From Saprospiraceae bacterium (GTDB taxonomy: Bacteria > Bacteroidota > Bacteroidia > Chitinophagales > Saprospiraceae): a stretch of DNA of 57,223 nucleotides. Where the stretch lies: positions 1-57,223 of the forward strand of contig JANTGI010000006.1 of NCBI GenBank assembly GCA_024762995.1, written 5' to 3'. This document shows, piece after piece, positions 24,386 through 34,299 of the stretch. The notes under the pieces were generated by a model. It saw nothing but the letters and a program-made list of their open reading frames with translations, did no database searches and was not told the DNA's origin. The translations under genes and the position numbers were made by a program. Position 1 is the stretch's first letter. Each line of letters begins with the position of its first letter.

Positions 24386-25807
24386 ATGATTTTTAACGTC
24401 CACGAAAAAGAACGCAAAATATTAGCCCTGATTGGTCAAGCCGGTCAAGAACTTGGATTTCCGGTATATATCGTCGGGGGCATAGTTAGAGATCGTTTTC
24501 TAGGTCGTTCGTCACAGGATATTGATATTGTCTGTGTGGGAAGTGGCATCGCTCTTGCGAAAAAAGTCCAAAGTCTCTTGCCGGGTAAGCCCAAATTGGC
24601 CATTTATCAGCGGTTTGGGACAGCCATGTTATTAACTAAATCCGGATTAGAGCTTGAATTTGTGGGCGCACGCAAAGAGTCCTATCGCTCTGATTCGCGT
24701 AAGCCCTCCGTAGAGAACGGAAGTATTGAAGATGACCAAAACCGGCGCGATTTTACCATTAATGCCATGGCGGTCAGCCTAAATCCCGAAGATTTTGGCG
24801 AAGTGATTGATCCGTTTAACGGACTGGAACATTTGCAGCAAAAATTACTCGTGACTCCACTAGAGCCGGGCAAAACGTTTAGCGATGACCCCTTGCGGAT
24901 GTTGCGCGCCATTCGTTTTGCCACTCAATTGGGTTTTACCATTGAAGAAAATACCTTCAGAGCCATCCAACAATACAAAAATAGGATAGCCATCGTCTCC
25001 CAAGAGCGAATCACCATCGAATTGCAAAAAATAATGGCTTCACCCAAGCCTTCTACAGGTTGGATCCTGCTTTTTAAGTCGGGTCTCCTTGAAATTATTT
25101 TTCCGGAGCTGTATGCCATGCATGGGGTCTCCATTAAAAATAATATCGGGCACAAAGACAATTTCTATCATACCGTCCAAGTATTGGACAACCTTGCGGC
25201 AAAATCCGATAATATTTGGCTTCGGTGGGCCGCCCTATTGCATGACATTGGAAAACCGGTCACCAAACGGTGGTCTGATGAGTCGGGATGGACTTTTCAC
25301 GGACATGAAGCCATCGGTGCCCATATGATTAAGCGTATTTTCAAACGGCTAAAATTACCACTTGGCTCTGAAATGCGTTATGTGCGACATCTCGTCCGAC
25401 TCCATCAAAGACCCATCGCTTTGACGAATAAGGAGATTTCGGAATCTGCCATTCGACGTATCATTTTTGAAGCCGGAGACGCTTTGGATGACTTAATGGA
25501 ACTTTGCGAAAGCGACATCACTTCCAAAAGCCAAGAAAAAGTACAAAGATACCTTCGGAATTATAAAAAACTCCGCGAAAAGTTTAAAGAAGTCGAACAA
25601 AGAGACAAAATCCGCAATTGGCAACCACCTATCAACGGGGAAGAGATTATGACCACATTTAATATCCCGCCCGGGCGGGTGGTGGGCTTGATTAAAGACC
25701 ACATTCGAGAAGCCATTTTGGATGGTGTCATCCCAAATGATCATGATGCCGCTCGCCAATTGATGTTTGCCAAAGCGAAGGAACTCGGACTTAAAAAGGT
25801 AGAGTAA
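24386..25807 (+). CDS. CCA tRNA nucleotidyltransferase / poly(A) polymerase family, with HD domain
   Basis: A 473-residue class II nucleotidyltransferase. Motif A is GGIVRDRFLG with DIDIV (about 31-53), RRDFTINAMA follows (about 122), and the neck (SDDPLRMLRAIRFATQLGF) and HD domain (LLHDIGKP, about 288) are present. It adds or repairs the 3'-CCA of tRNAs, which fits the tRNA-Ser here lacking an encoded CCA. The HD domain suggests 2',3'-cyclic phosphodiesterase or phosphatase side activity, by family knowledge. It converges on the large esterase gene with a REP-like palindrome between. Confidence 0.92.
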   Translation: MIFNVHEKERKILALIGQAGQELGFPVYIVGGIVRDRFLGRSSQDIDIVCVGSGIALAKKVQSLLPGKPKLAIYQRFGTAMLLTKSGLELEFVGARKESYRSDSRKPSVENGSIEDDQNRRDFTINAMAVSLNPEDFGEVIDPFNGLEHLQQKLLVTPLEPGKTFSDDPLRMLRAIRFATQLGFTIEENTFRAIQQYKNRIAIVSQERITIELQKIMASPKPSTGWILLFKSGLLEIIFPELYAMHGVSIKNNIGHKDNFYHTVQVLDNLAAKSDNIWLRWAALLHDIGKPVTKRWSDESGWTFHGHEAIGAHMIKRIFKRLKLPLGSEMRYVRHLVRLHQRPIALTNKEISESAIRRIIFEAGDALDDLMELCESDITSKSQEKVQRYLRNYKKLREKFKEVEQRDKIRNWQPPINGEEIMTTFNIPPGRVVGLIKDHIREAILDGVIPNDHDAARQLMFAKAKELGLKKVE

Positions 25808-25913
25808 GGGAGAAACGAACATGGCAGTCTATCCAATACCATTGATTATCAAGCCCAATCGACATTCCCCGTTGAAAAATAAAATCTGACTCCATCTTAT
25901 AATATTGACTCAA

Positions 25914-25941
25914 GTAGAGACAAGACATGCCTTGTCTCTAC
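25914..25941. repeat. REP-like palindrome, GTAGAGACAAG type
   Basis: A 28-base palindrome with arms GTAGAGACAAG and CTTGTCTCTAC around ACATGC. It lies between convergent genes and includes the TAG stop codon of the minus-strand esterase gene. Confidence 0.75.
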
Positions 25942-28900
25942 TCTCGCAAAATCAATTTTTCTGTCAAAGGTGCATGTCCTTCTGTTTGGATATGCACAAA
26001 ATACAATCCTTTTTTCATCCCAAAAATATCCAGAGATAGCAGTGTTTCGTTGACGGAATCCAACTGCCAATGCTTCACTACTTGGCCCGTTGCGTTGATT
26101 AAGTCAATTTTTGCCGCAAGGCCACGATAGTCACTCAAATCCAGATTAAATACACCGTTTGTAATCGTCGGAAATAATACAACATTGGATTGGGGCTCCT
26201 TAGATGGTAGTATTTGTACCGAAGCAATGGGCGAATAAAAGACAGAGCCATTCTGATAGACTAGCTTCAAGCGATAATAATTCATGCCGACTGCCGGATT
26301 AGGATCCCAATATTCGCGTTGATTTTCTCCCGGTATATGGTCAAACTGTTGAATAGCAACAAAGTCAGCCCCTTCGGCCCTTTCCAAAACGAAAAAATCG
26401 GGATCAGCCATATTATCAAAAGTCCATTGAGTCTTGACACCTGTATGAAAATTATTTGCCCCAAAATCCAACAAATGCGTATAAACTAAGTTATTGGTCG
26501 GCGCCAAAATATTAACGGTATAGTCTTCCACTTCTCCAAAACCGGTCGTTTCACAAGGGTTTCCTGTTTTATTGTCTCGTCTCATGGACACACGCATTCT
26601 GGTCTCTCCGTTCAAGGCATTGGAAGGTATCAAAATAGACCCTAATACCGGTGCCGGATTACTACCATTGGCCCCTCCTACCACAGATTGAGAAAACAAC
26701 AATTCGCCGTCATCCGTAAAATCTCCGTCCTGATTCAAATCAATCCAAATATCATAGTGCTCATCATATATCCAATATCCATGACCGAGCGTTATCGTTA
26801 TTTGACTAGGAATACCTTTGTAAACATCCGTAGAATAGGCCGTAAAATCTCCATATCCTTCTTTGACCGAAGCATGATTAATATTAAGATAGTGCACCCT
26901 GGCTATCCACTCATGCCATGGCGTAGCAGCGGGCACACAATAATCTGTTGGCCCAGAAGTACCACCGGCAATAATGTTTAAAGTGTAATCTTCTACTTCT
27001 CCATTACCTCCTTGATTACAAGCAGTACCATAGCTGTCCCGATGCAAACTGACACGCATCCGGGTCGTACCCAAAAGAGCATAATCCGGGATATGGATAC
27101 TTCCCGTCAAAGCCGGCGGGTTGGTTCCATCGCCGGACGAAGGCACTAACTTACTCATTACCAACTCATTAGCATCATCAAAATCTCCATCCTGATTGAT
27201 GTCAATCCACATGCGATAATATTGGTCATAAATAAAATATCCGTGTCCCAAGGTAATAGAAATAGTTGTATTGGCTCCTCTTTGGACATCCGTTTGAAGA
27301 TTGGTGAAATCTCCATATCCATCTTTGCCGGAACTATTATTGATGTCATTTAATTGAACCCGTGCAATCCAATCATTCCAAGGAGTGGAAGAACTCGCGC
27401 AATAGGTGCCCGGGTTGACATTACTTCCACCAATATTCACAGAATAATCTTCATACTCGCCATATCCATCTTGACCGCAAGGCAAAGGTTGCCCGGCTCT
27501 ATTTAGCGCCACCCGCATTCTTGTCGCACCGGAAGTCGCATCATTAGGAATATCAATTGTACCGACAAAATCCGCCGGATTGGTACCATTGGCTACAGGT
27601 GGCACATAAGCATCCAATACCAACTCTCCGGGATCATTAAAATCATTATCATGATTCAAATCAATCCAAACGCGGTAATATTGGTCAAAAATCCAATAGC
27701 CGTGTCCAAGGCCAATAGTTATTTCCGTACTAGAGCCTTTAGCGACATCGGTAGATAAATCTGTAAAATCAGCGTAACCTTCTTTGTTTGAATATTTATT
27801 GATGCTGCCAAAGGCGACATGCTTTATCCAATCGTTCCAAGGTGTTGCACTAGGCGTACAATATTCTCCGGAAGGAGTTGTCGCATACTGCACACTCAAT
27901 GTATTAGAAACTTCGTTTCCGAGTCCTGAAGCCGCATGGGCCGCATTGACAGGTAAACTAACGGTCACATTTCCGACAACGGTAGGGGTCACCGTCACCA
28001 CATAGGTATCTCCGCTTCCGCTAAAAGCCCCTAAACTTCCATTGGCTACGATAAAATCACTTGCGCTCAAACCCGTCACTGATTCCGAAAACGTAGCGGT
28101 CACCACGAAAGAACCGGATACAGTATTAGAAGGCGTGGACAGCACCACAGTCGGTGGCGTACCGGCACTTCCTGTAGTGATAGTCACTGCGGCTTCATCA
28201 TCTTCAGTAGGAACCGGTCCGGCATTATTGTTGGGTGATGAATCTATATCTTGTTCTTGTGCCGCTGTCACTTGCGTAAAAAATGGCGCCGGCGAAGAAG
28301 TATTTACATTTGCCGTCAAATGAACTTCCGCAGATGCTCCCGCAGCCAACTCATCTAGGGTCCATACACCCGTCCAAGAATTATAACTACCCATCGTAGG
28401 AAACGAAGACAACAAACCAAACCCTTGCGGAAGCTTAAAACTTACCGTCACGTTATGCGCTGCTACATCACCGGAATTGGACAGCGTCAACTTAAAATCA
28501 ACCGGAGAAAATAAAGCCACTGTCGTATGATTCGCTGTCAAATCCAAGGCTAAATCAATGGATTGATTCTGAATGGTGCTGTATTGTACCACTAAGGTAT
28601 TTGAAGCCATATTCCCTTGATTATCTGCATCATACGCTTTGTTTGCCGGCAAGAAAATAGTCACTTGCCCGACTGCAGACGGCGTCACGGTAAAAGTATA
28701 GGTACTACCCGTACCTGTTAGATTGCTCAAGCTCCCATTACTTACCGTAAAATCCGATAAAGTCACATCCGTTACACTTTCGCTAAAACTAGCCGTCACT
28801 TGAAAGGCACTATTTACAGTCGTCGAAGGAGTCGATAGGTTAACCGTTGGAGCGGGATTACCCGAGCCACCCCCGACTGTCACGACAATCCTATCAGAAA

Positions 28901-30425
28901 TCGTATAAAATAGTTTTTTACTACCCAACAAGCCCGTATCCTTGCCCCTAAATTCTAACTCGTAAGTTCCATTTTGCCCAAAAGTGGCATTAGTATTATA
29001 AGCGTTGGGAGAAGAAAAGCTCACACTACCGGGCCCCGAAACTTTTCGCCAAGTCACCGGAATGGATGGATTCGTAGTCGTATTATCTTCAATGCTTGCG
29101 GTCAAGGCTATAGGTACCCCAACCGTAGCGGTTTGGTCATTTCCGGCATTGGCCATATACCCTTTATCCGTACTGGACCAGGGGAATGGCGGATTGTTGG
29201 AAGACGGAAAATATCTTCTCAAATAATTAAACCGGCCAAATAAATACTCTTCAGGACGATTATCATGCCCTCCGGGAACATTATGCAAGATGACCTTTCG
29301 ACCATCAAAAAAGTTGGAAGCTATAAATTGAGTTTCCGGAATCGTTACATCATCATTATAGCTTGTCAATAAAAATACAGCACCATGGTATCTTTTGGCG
29401 GCAGTCGATGCCTCATAATATTTAGTCGCTTGCAATACGTCCGCTATTTCTTGTTGATCGTTATTAATGATGGGGATCCGTAGATAAAAAGGAAATCCAC
29501 TAGGATGTCCATGTAACATCCCCGCATGACTTGCCATCGTCGGAGTACCAATAGCCAATAACTTAACCCGGCTATCCAATCCGGCCACCAATAACCCAAT
29601 ACCGCCTCCCTGACTCACTCCGGTAACGGCGACATCCGTCCCATTAAAATCCGGACGAGATGTCAAATAGTCAATAGCTCGAATCCCCGCCGTCACAGAA
29701 TGCTTATGATAAATCAAATCCCGATCCGATGGGTCATTCGGACTGTAGGCATTCGGGTCTGTTTGCGTAGCCGGAGCATTATGAATGGTGATAGACAAGG
29801 TAATGGCATTGGTCCTTTCGGCAAATTGCGTTTCCGGCTGAATAGGGAAACTACCGTAAGGAGGGAGTTTTAACACCACCGGAAAAGGCCCTACTCCTTT
29901 TGGCACCGTAAGCATACCATAAACATGCCGCCCATCAATATTACCCAAACTCACGGTATAAGAATCTGAATAAGACGTACTATTGTATGGGACGACTTGC
30001 GGATTCATCGGTACTTGGGCCAATTGCCCTTTGACTCCGTTCCAATACGCATCAAAATCTGCCGGCTCCGACTCAAACGGCACCATTTCATCCGCTCCAA
30101 CCATCACCGTGGCCACAGCACTTGCAAATCCCGTAGAAATATTAAAATGTAAATTCTCAGGTACCGCACCCAAAATAGGGACATCAGTAGTCGCTCCTGC
30201 CGTCAATTGTACCGTACCTGAAGCCAAGGCATCCGTATATTTCCCCCGCGTAACCGTATAGGTCGCACTCGACGTAATGGTCGAATGTACCTGAAAATGC
30301 ACCGTCTCGCCGACCGCATAGTTGGCATCCGGATGATCCATAGTGATGGTCAACTGTGCCGTAAGCCTGAGAGATAAGAAAAGAAAAATGAAAACTGAAA
30401 ATCTAGTCGTTGAAAAATGCTTCAT
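25938..30425 (-). CDS. secreted acetyl-xylan-esterase-like protein with Ig-like, GEVED and T9SS domains
   Basis: A 1495-residue protein with a signal peptide (to about 24). An alpha/beta-hydrolase of the AXE1/cephalosporin-C deacetylase type (about 105-430) has nucleophile S271 in GVSQGGG and PGGHDN near its end. Then come a PKD-like domain (425-512), an Ig-like domain (522-617), a DUF11/CARDB-like region (620-746), a second Ig-like domain (755-848), three GEVED domains (about 852-998, 1005-1155, 1160-1305) and a T9SS sorting domain (about 1400-1495). Each GEVED copy has YC.P..TPW..WI and a Ca-loop-like D(L/I)N.D.DF.D. It probably removes ester groups from polysaccharides at the surface. The start at 30425 opens the signal peptide. 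Confidence 0.85.
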   Translation of the reverse strand: MKHFSTTRFSVFIFLFLSLRLTAQLTITMDHPDANYAVGETVHFQVHSTITSSATYTVTRGKYTDALASGTVQLTAGATTDVPILGAVPENLHFNISTGFASAVATVMVGADEMVPFESEPADFDAYWNGVKGQLAQVPMNPQVVPYNSTSYSDSYTVSLGNIDGRHVYGMLTVPKGVGPFPVVLKLPPYGSFPIQPETQFAERTNAITLSITIHNAPATQTDPNAYSPNDPSDRDLIYHKHSVTAGIRAIDYLTSRPDFNGTDVAVTGVSQGGGIGLLVAGLDSRVKLLAIGTPTMASHAGMLHGHPSGFPFYLRIPIINNDQQEIADVLQATKYYEASTAAKRYHGAVFLLTSYNDDVTIPETQFIASNFFDGRKVILHNVPGGHDNRPEEYLFGRFNYLRRYFPSSNNPPFPWSSTDKGYMANAGNDQTATVGVPIALTASIEDNTTTNPSIPVTWRKVSGPGSVSFSSPNAYNTNATFGQNGTYELEFRGKDTGLLGSKKLFYTISDRIVVTVGGGSGNPAPTVNLSTPSTTVNSAFQVTASFSESVTDVTLSDFTVSNGSLSNLTGTGSTYTFTVTPSAVGQVTIFLPANKAYDADNQGNMASNTLVVQYSTIQNQSIDLALDLTANHTTVALFSPVDFKLTLSNSGDVAAHNVTVSFKLPQGFGLLSSFPTMGSYNSWTGVWTLDELAAGASAEVHLTANVNTSSPAPFFTQVTAAQEQDIDSSPNNNAGPVPTEDDEAAVTITTGSAGTPPTVVLSTPSNTVSGSFVVTATFSESVTGLSASDFIVANGSLGAFSGSGDTYVVTVTPTVVGNVTVSLPVNAAHAASGLGNEVSNTLSVQYATTPSGEYCTPSATPWNDWIKHVAFGSINKYSNKEGYADFTDLSTDVAKGSSTEITIGLGHGYWIFDQYYRVWIDLNHDNDFNDPGELVLDAYVPPVANGTNPADFVGTIDIPNDATSGATRMRVALNRAGQPLPCGQDGYGEYEDYSVNIGGSNVNPGTYCASSSTPWNDWIARVQLNDINNSSGKDGYGDFTNLQTDVQRGANTTISITLGHGYFIYDQYYRMWIDINQDGDFDDANELVMSKLVPSSGDGTNPPALTGSIHIPDYALLGTTRMRVSLHRDSYGTACNQGGNGEVEDYTLNIIAGGTSGPTDYCVPAATPWHEWIARVHYLNINHASVKEGYGDFTAYSTDVYKGIPSQITITLGHGYWIYDEHYDIWIDLNQDGDFTDDGELLFSQSVVGGANGSNPAPVLGSILIPSNALNGETRMRVSMRRDNKTGNPCETTGFGEVEDYTVNILAPTNNLVYTHLLDFGANNFHTGVKTQWTFDNMADPDFFVLERAEGADFVAIQQFDHIPGENQREYWDPNPAVGMNYYRLKLVYQNGSVFYSPIASVQILPSKEPQSNVVLFPTITNGVFNLDLSDYRGLAAKIDLINATGQVVKHWQLDSVNETLLSLDIFGMKKGLYFVHIQTEGHAPLTEKLILRE

Positions 30426-30600
30426 CGAATTTTTTTTAGTTGGTTCAAGTCTTATAGACACTTGGACTTGAATCGAAAACTGTTCTCATGGTAAAATTAC
30501 AACAATGAAAACACAACACATAACAAACAATAAAAAACTAAGGGAAATTACTTAACACCCTTTTAACCTGCTTCCCTCCTTCCATTTAGGGCCCAAGTTT

Positions 30601-32751
30601 TTACTTACCAACCAACGAAACCATCCTAAAATAAGACTTTCTTCCATCTGAAAAACGGAAAAAATAGTTGCCCGGCGGTAATTTTTCCAAATCCAAGACT
30701 TCCTGATCTTGAACTTCACTAACCAATACCGTTCTACCCCACTGGTCTAATACGTTTAGCATAAAGATTTCCTCCCCCAAACCCGAAAATTGTAATGATT
30801 TGTTGGTTGGATTCGGGTATAGCACCGGATCCACCTTCGTTTTTTTAGCAAAAACGATGTCCTTTATTTCCGAAAGGTGCTCCTGACCATCCAAGTCTAA
30901 TTGGATAAGTCGGTAGTAATTGATTCCCGTATTCGGGCTGCGATCTATCCATTCATAGCCCTTGAGAGAAGTAGATTGCCCACTGCCTTTGACAAATCCA
31001 ATCTCTTCCCAACCGAAAGCATCCGTACTTCTCATCACCCTAAAACCCGCATTGTTCTTTTCGGAAGCAGTATGCCACACCAAATCAACTTGGCTCTCTA
31101 GTTTCCTTGCGGAAAAATCCGTCAGCTCTATGGGTAATGGGGCACAATTATTTGCCGGACATATATTTAAGGCAACGACATCCTCAATGGTCGTGTATTT
31201 GGATTCAGTCGTCAAATCTGAAATCTCCTCCCCCACAAATCTCAAATAATACAACCCGGATTCGCTAAATGTAGCCGTAGTCACATAATCGTTAGGACTG
31301 GTAAACGAAACCGTACCGGGCCCCGCAACCAACTCCCAGTGAACCGGAATATTAGCCGGGTTGGTGGTACCATTATCATCAATCGTCCCGGACAAAACAG
31401 CCTGTAAACCCGAACTTGTCTGATCATTGCCGGCATCGGCTTCATAGCCGGTCTCATTTACATGATATTGCGCATTCGGCCAGGAATAATTAGTTGGAAA
31501 ATATCTCCGAATCATATCAAACTTTCCCTCCCAATATTCCGGTGGATTATCCGCATGCAAGCCTTCTAAATTATGCAAATGCACGACCTTCCCATCCATC
31601 TGATTGTAGGCCACATAAGAAGTTTCGGAAGGAGTCACCTCATCCTTCACACTCGTTGCGGTCAAAAAAGGTCCATGAAAATTTTGCATGGCAAATACCG
31701 CATCATAGTACTTGACGGCATTCAAAATGCGATCCACCTCCGTAGGATTATTCAAATAATTTCTTATATACTCCGGAAAACCACTTGGTTTGGCATACTT
31801 CAACCCATCATGCTGACTTAAAATAGGATTGCTTACCGCCACCAAATCTACCCGACTATCCACTCCCGCCAACAACATCGCCAAGCCGGCTCCCTGACTC
31901 ACTCCATACACACCTACATGACTTCCGTCAAAATCAGCACGCGTTTCCAAATAATCAATGACTCGCATACCTGCAGCCATTGCCCATTGATAATAAACCG
32001 TATCCGTTGTCGTAATATCCGGTACATAGAGCTGATTTTGCGGTAAATTTACATTGACCGGAGAATTATGGATACTCAACGAAATAACAATAGCACCTAA
32101 TCTCTCAGACATCGGCAAATCCGGCTGCGCCGCATCCGAATTACCAAAAGCCGGAAACTTAATCAATCCTGTAAAGACGCCCGATGTCTCCGGCACCGTC
32201 ATATATCCATACGCCCGATGCCCATCAATACTTCCCAAACTCAACCGGTAAGTCTTTGAATAGGCCGATTGAAAATTGACATTCGTATCCAAAACAACCT
32301 GCGCATCGATAGGTATGGTATCCAACTGCGCCCTAATCCCGGCCCAATAGGCATCAAAATCAGCCGGTGCATTTTGAATTGGGGCCAGCCCGCGTCTATC
32401 ACTCACTGCCACCGTACTTGCCGATTCAGTCGCCGTAGATACTGTACAAAAATAATTTCCCGGCTCGGTAGGTGTATATTCAATTTCCGTCACTTGATTG
32501 GCGGTGACAGCGACCTTTCCTTGCGCCAAAGAAGGGAGCAAAGGATCTCGTTTGATTAAAAAATCCACGTCACCGGAAGTAGAAGAAAGCACTTGATACT
32601 TGATGGTGTCACCGGCACTATACCGATGGTAAAGATTATCCGGCTGCACAGAAAGCTGGCCAAAACCGGCAAAGGAAATACTGAAAAGGCACAATAAAGC
32701 GATTCCCCATTCTCCCTTTCGGGAAAAAAGCGCATAGATAGGATTGTTCAT
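30601..32751 (-). CDS. secreted acetyl-xylan-esterase-like protein with T9SS domain
   Basis: A 716-residue protein with a signal peptide (to about 32), an N-terminal beta domain and an AXE1-type alpha/beta hydrolase (about 115-440). The nucleophile is S285 in GVSQGAG, and APADFDAYWAGIR opens the domain. A PKD-like domain (about 450-540), a fibronectin-like stretch (about 560-630) and a T9SS sorting domain (about 640-716, LYPNPTNKSLQFSG) follow. The hydrolase is clearly homologous to the one at 25938-30425, which lacks this simpler tail and carries GEVED domains instead. The two genes are adjacent, same strand, 175 bases apart: a duplication with different tails. Confidence 0.87.
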   Translation of the reverse strand: MNNPIYALFSRKGEWGIALLCLFSISFAGFGQLSVQPDNLYHRYSAGDTIKYQVLSSTSGDVDFLIKRDPLLPSLAQGKVAVTANQVTEIEYTPTEPGNYFCTVSTATESASTVAVSDRRGLAPIQNAPADFDAYWAGIRAQLDTIPIDAQVVLDTNVNFQSAYSKTYRLSLGSIDGHRAYGYMTVPETSGVFTGLIKFPAFGNSDAAQPDLPMSERLGAIVISLSIHNSPVNVNLPQNQLYVPDITTTDTVYYQWAMAAGMRVIDYLETRADFDGSHVGVYGVSQGAGLAMLLAGVDSRVDLVAVSNPILSQHDGLKYAKPSGFPEYIRNYLNNPTEVDRILNAVKYYDAVFAMQNFHGPFLTATSVKDEVTPSETSYVAYNQMDGKVVHLHNLEGLHADNPPEYWEGKFDMIRRYFPTNYSWPNAQYHVNETGYEADAGNDQTSSGLQAVLSGTIDDNGTTNPANIPVHWELVAGPGTVSFTSPNDYVTTATFSESGLYYLRFVGEEISDLTTESKYTTIEDVVALNICPANNCAPLPIELTDFSARKLESQVDLVWHTASEKNNAGFRVMRSTDAFGWEEIGFVKGSGQSTSLKGYEWIDRSPNTGINYYRLIQLDLDGQEHLSEIKDIVFAKKTKVDPVLYPNPTNKSLQFSGLGEEIFMLNVLDQWGRTVLVSEVQDQEVLDLEKLPPGNYFFRFSDGRKSYFRMVSLVGK

Positions 32752-32911
32752 AGTTTGTTTGTGTTTGCTTGGTCACCATAAATCTACAGTAAAACCAAAT
32801 TTACCGGAGAAGCTTATCGTACACAACTGGGGGAAGGAAGGCCAAAGATAATTGTAATACAAGAAATATGCAAGAACCTATAGTTTTTGGGTAGTTATGA
32901 GACACAGTTCC

Positions 32912-33253
32912 CTATTTTCTCTTCCCTGCAGATTTCAGTTGCTCAATCGCAGACAACGCCCTCGTATATACCGAATCCATCCTTACGGGATCAGACTCCA
33001 AACGCTTTCGTTCCGCACTGACCCAGTCCGCATCCACCTGATGAATTTGATATAATTGCTCAAAATAGGCCTGCTTCAAACTGTCTTTGAGATGTAAGTC
33101 CCGATAATCCCGCAAGGCAGCATCCGCCGTATAAATATCAACAAGGACATCGACCATCTTTAAATCATTTTCCGTAAGGGAAAAATCCGGCTTCTTTTGG
33201 CAACTTACCAAACCGACCATAGAAAACCATAAAATGAGATGAATTACACGCAT
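32912..33253 (-). CDS. DUF4296-family lipoprotein
   Basis: A 113-residue lipoprotein (signal MRVIHLILWFSMVGLVSC) with the DUF4296 pattern LTENDLKMVDVLVDIYTADAALRDYRD. It is a Bacteroidota family of unknown function. The frame is open to 33295, but 33253 begins the signal peptide. The C-terminus is basic and helical. It lies upstream of nothing in the same operon; a dispersed repeat is found in its 5' region (33361-33413). Confidence 0.8.
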   Translation of the reverse strand: MRVIHLILWFSMVGLVSCQKKPDFSLTENDLKMVDVLVDIYTADAALRDYRDLHLKDSLKQAYFEQLYQIHQVDADWVSAERKRLESDPVRMDSVYTRALSAIEQLKSAGKRK

Positions 33254-33360
33254 AAAAGCAAAGATATTCCTTTTTAGGCAATGAAGAACATTCACTTACG
33301 CAAACAGTCCGATTATCCCCATAAAGAACTAAAAGGAAAGAATTATTCCTCTAAAAACAG

Positions 33361-33413
33361 ATAACTGTTGCGGGCCTCCTGTTATTAGGCAAAATAATCA
33401 TTTTTGCGTAAGC
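33361..33413 (+). repeat. GTAACTGTTTAGG-type intergenic repeat, GGCAAAATA subtype
   Basis: It reads ATAACTGTTGCGGGCCTCC then TGTTATTAGGCAAAATAATC. It ends in TTTTTGCGTAAGC, a copy of the separate CTTNCG motif. It lies upstream of the DUF4296 gene, in opposite orientation. Confidence 0.65.
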
Positions 33414-33539
33414 TAGAAAAATCAGATAAAAATAATCGCAGCATTTTTTATCAAAATTGCCCTACCTAAATAATCAAAAAACCAGTTTCCAAGGGAATAG
33501 TTGAGCCCATTTTTAAATATAGAGCCTACAATTGGCGCA

Positions 33540-34004
33540 TTACTTATTGGTCTTCCCCCCCATAGCCGTAAAAACGCTATCAACAGGCTCCCAAAGCTCT
33601 ATCTTATTTCCATCATTATCCATAATATGGACAAACTTACCATAATCATAAGTGACTATGGAGTCTAGAACGGTAACCCCGTTGGAGACTAATTTGTCCA
33701 AAAGTGCCTCTATATTTTGAACACGATAGTTCACCATAAACCCTTTTTGAGACGGGGAGAAATACTCACTACCTTTTTTAAACGGACTCCACTGCAGATA
33801 ATTGATCTCCTCCGGTCTATGGGCATTCCTAAATTCAAAACTTGCTCCCCACTCATTGGTCACCAAACCCAAATTTTCCTCATACCACTTCTTGCTTTCT
33901 TCCGGACTCTCCGCAAAGAAGAAAATCCCACCAATCCCTGTCACTCTAGGCGCTGGATCTTTGGGAGTGGATTCCTTTTTTTCAGGGTTCGTTTTATCTT
34001 GCAT
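33540..34004 (-). CDS. VOC-family (glyoxalase/bleomycin-resistance-like) protein
   Basis: A 154-residue soluble protein. A Lys/Pro/Glu-rich N-terminus is followed by one VOC fold (about 22-145) with VTGIGGIFFFAESPEESKKWYEENLG and a C-terminal KFVHIMDNDGNKIELWEP metal-site-like strand. The family binds a divalent metal; the substrate is unknown. The frame is open to 34061, but the internal ATG at 34004 (MQDKTNPEKK) gives the family's usual length. It is a single gene divergent from 34300. Confidence 0.85.
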   Translation of the reverse strand: MQDKTNPEKKESTPKDPAPRVTGIGGIFFFAESPEESKKWYEENLGLVTNEWGASFEFRNAHRPEEINYLQWSPFKKGSEYFSPSQKGFMVNYRVQNIEALLDKLVSNGVTVLDSIVTYDYGKFVHIMDNDGNKIELWEPVDSVFTAMGGKTNK

Positions 34005-34088
34005 TTTGATTTCATTTTTTGGTTCGTCAATGAGCAGTTGGTGAAAATTAAAACAAAGCAACTACCTCAATAGTAACCGATAATCAAC

Positions 34089-34130
34089 ATAACTGTTTAG
34101 ATTACCCGATTTTTTGGCAAAACAGGCTTT
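34089..34130 (+). repeat. GTAACTGTTTAGG-type intergenic repeat, short
   Basis: It reads ATAACTGTTTAGATTACCCG then ATTTTTTGGCAAAACAGGC. It lies in the divergent region between the VOC gene and the 34300 gene. Confidence 0.6.
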
Positions 34131-34154
34131 GGGGGGTAAAGGATAAAACTTAAA

Positions 34155-34186
34155 TGCTCCAAAGAAAGCCAGTATTTTTTGGAGCA
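34155..34186. repeat. inverted repeat, possible hairpin
   Basis: TGCTCCAAA (34155-34163) and TTTGGAGCA (34178-34186) form a perfect 9-bp stem with a 14-base loop upstream of the promoter box at 34216. It might be an operator or a transcript end; nothing decides between these. Confidence 0.4.
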
Positions 34187-34215
34187 ACCATACCCCACCC
34201 TTGACGTATAATCAT

Positions 34216-34223
34216 TACCTTTG
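34216..34223 (+). promoter_or_regulatory. -7 box and leader hairpin of the 34300 gene
   Basis: TACCTTTG is an exact TAnnTTTG match. A start site near 34230 would coincide with an inverted repeat, GTAACTAT (34231-34238) and ATAGTTAC (34270-34277), so the leader may fold into a long stem-loop before the ATG at 34300. Confidence 0.5.
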
Positions 34224-34299
34224 CTGCAAAGTAACTATTCATTTTTAGTCCTGATGTAGGGACATCTGTATAGTTACCCTATTTTAATCAACCGTACCT

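Noticed and set aside
25938-32751. Polysaccharide utilisation locus
   Set aside because: Esterase-like and barrel proteins are present, but no SusC/SusD pair, dedicated transporter or regulator is found beside them.
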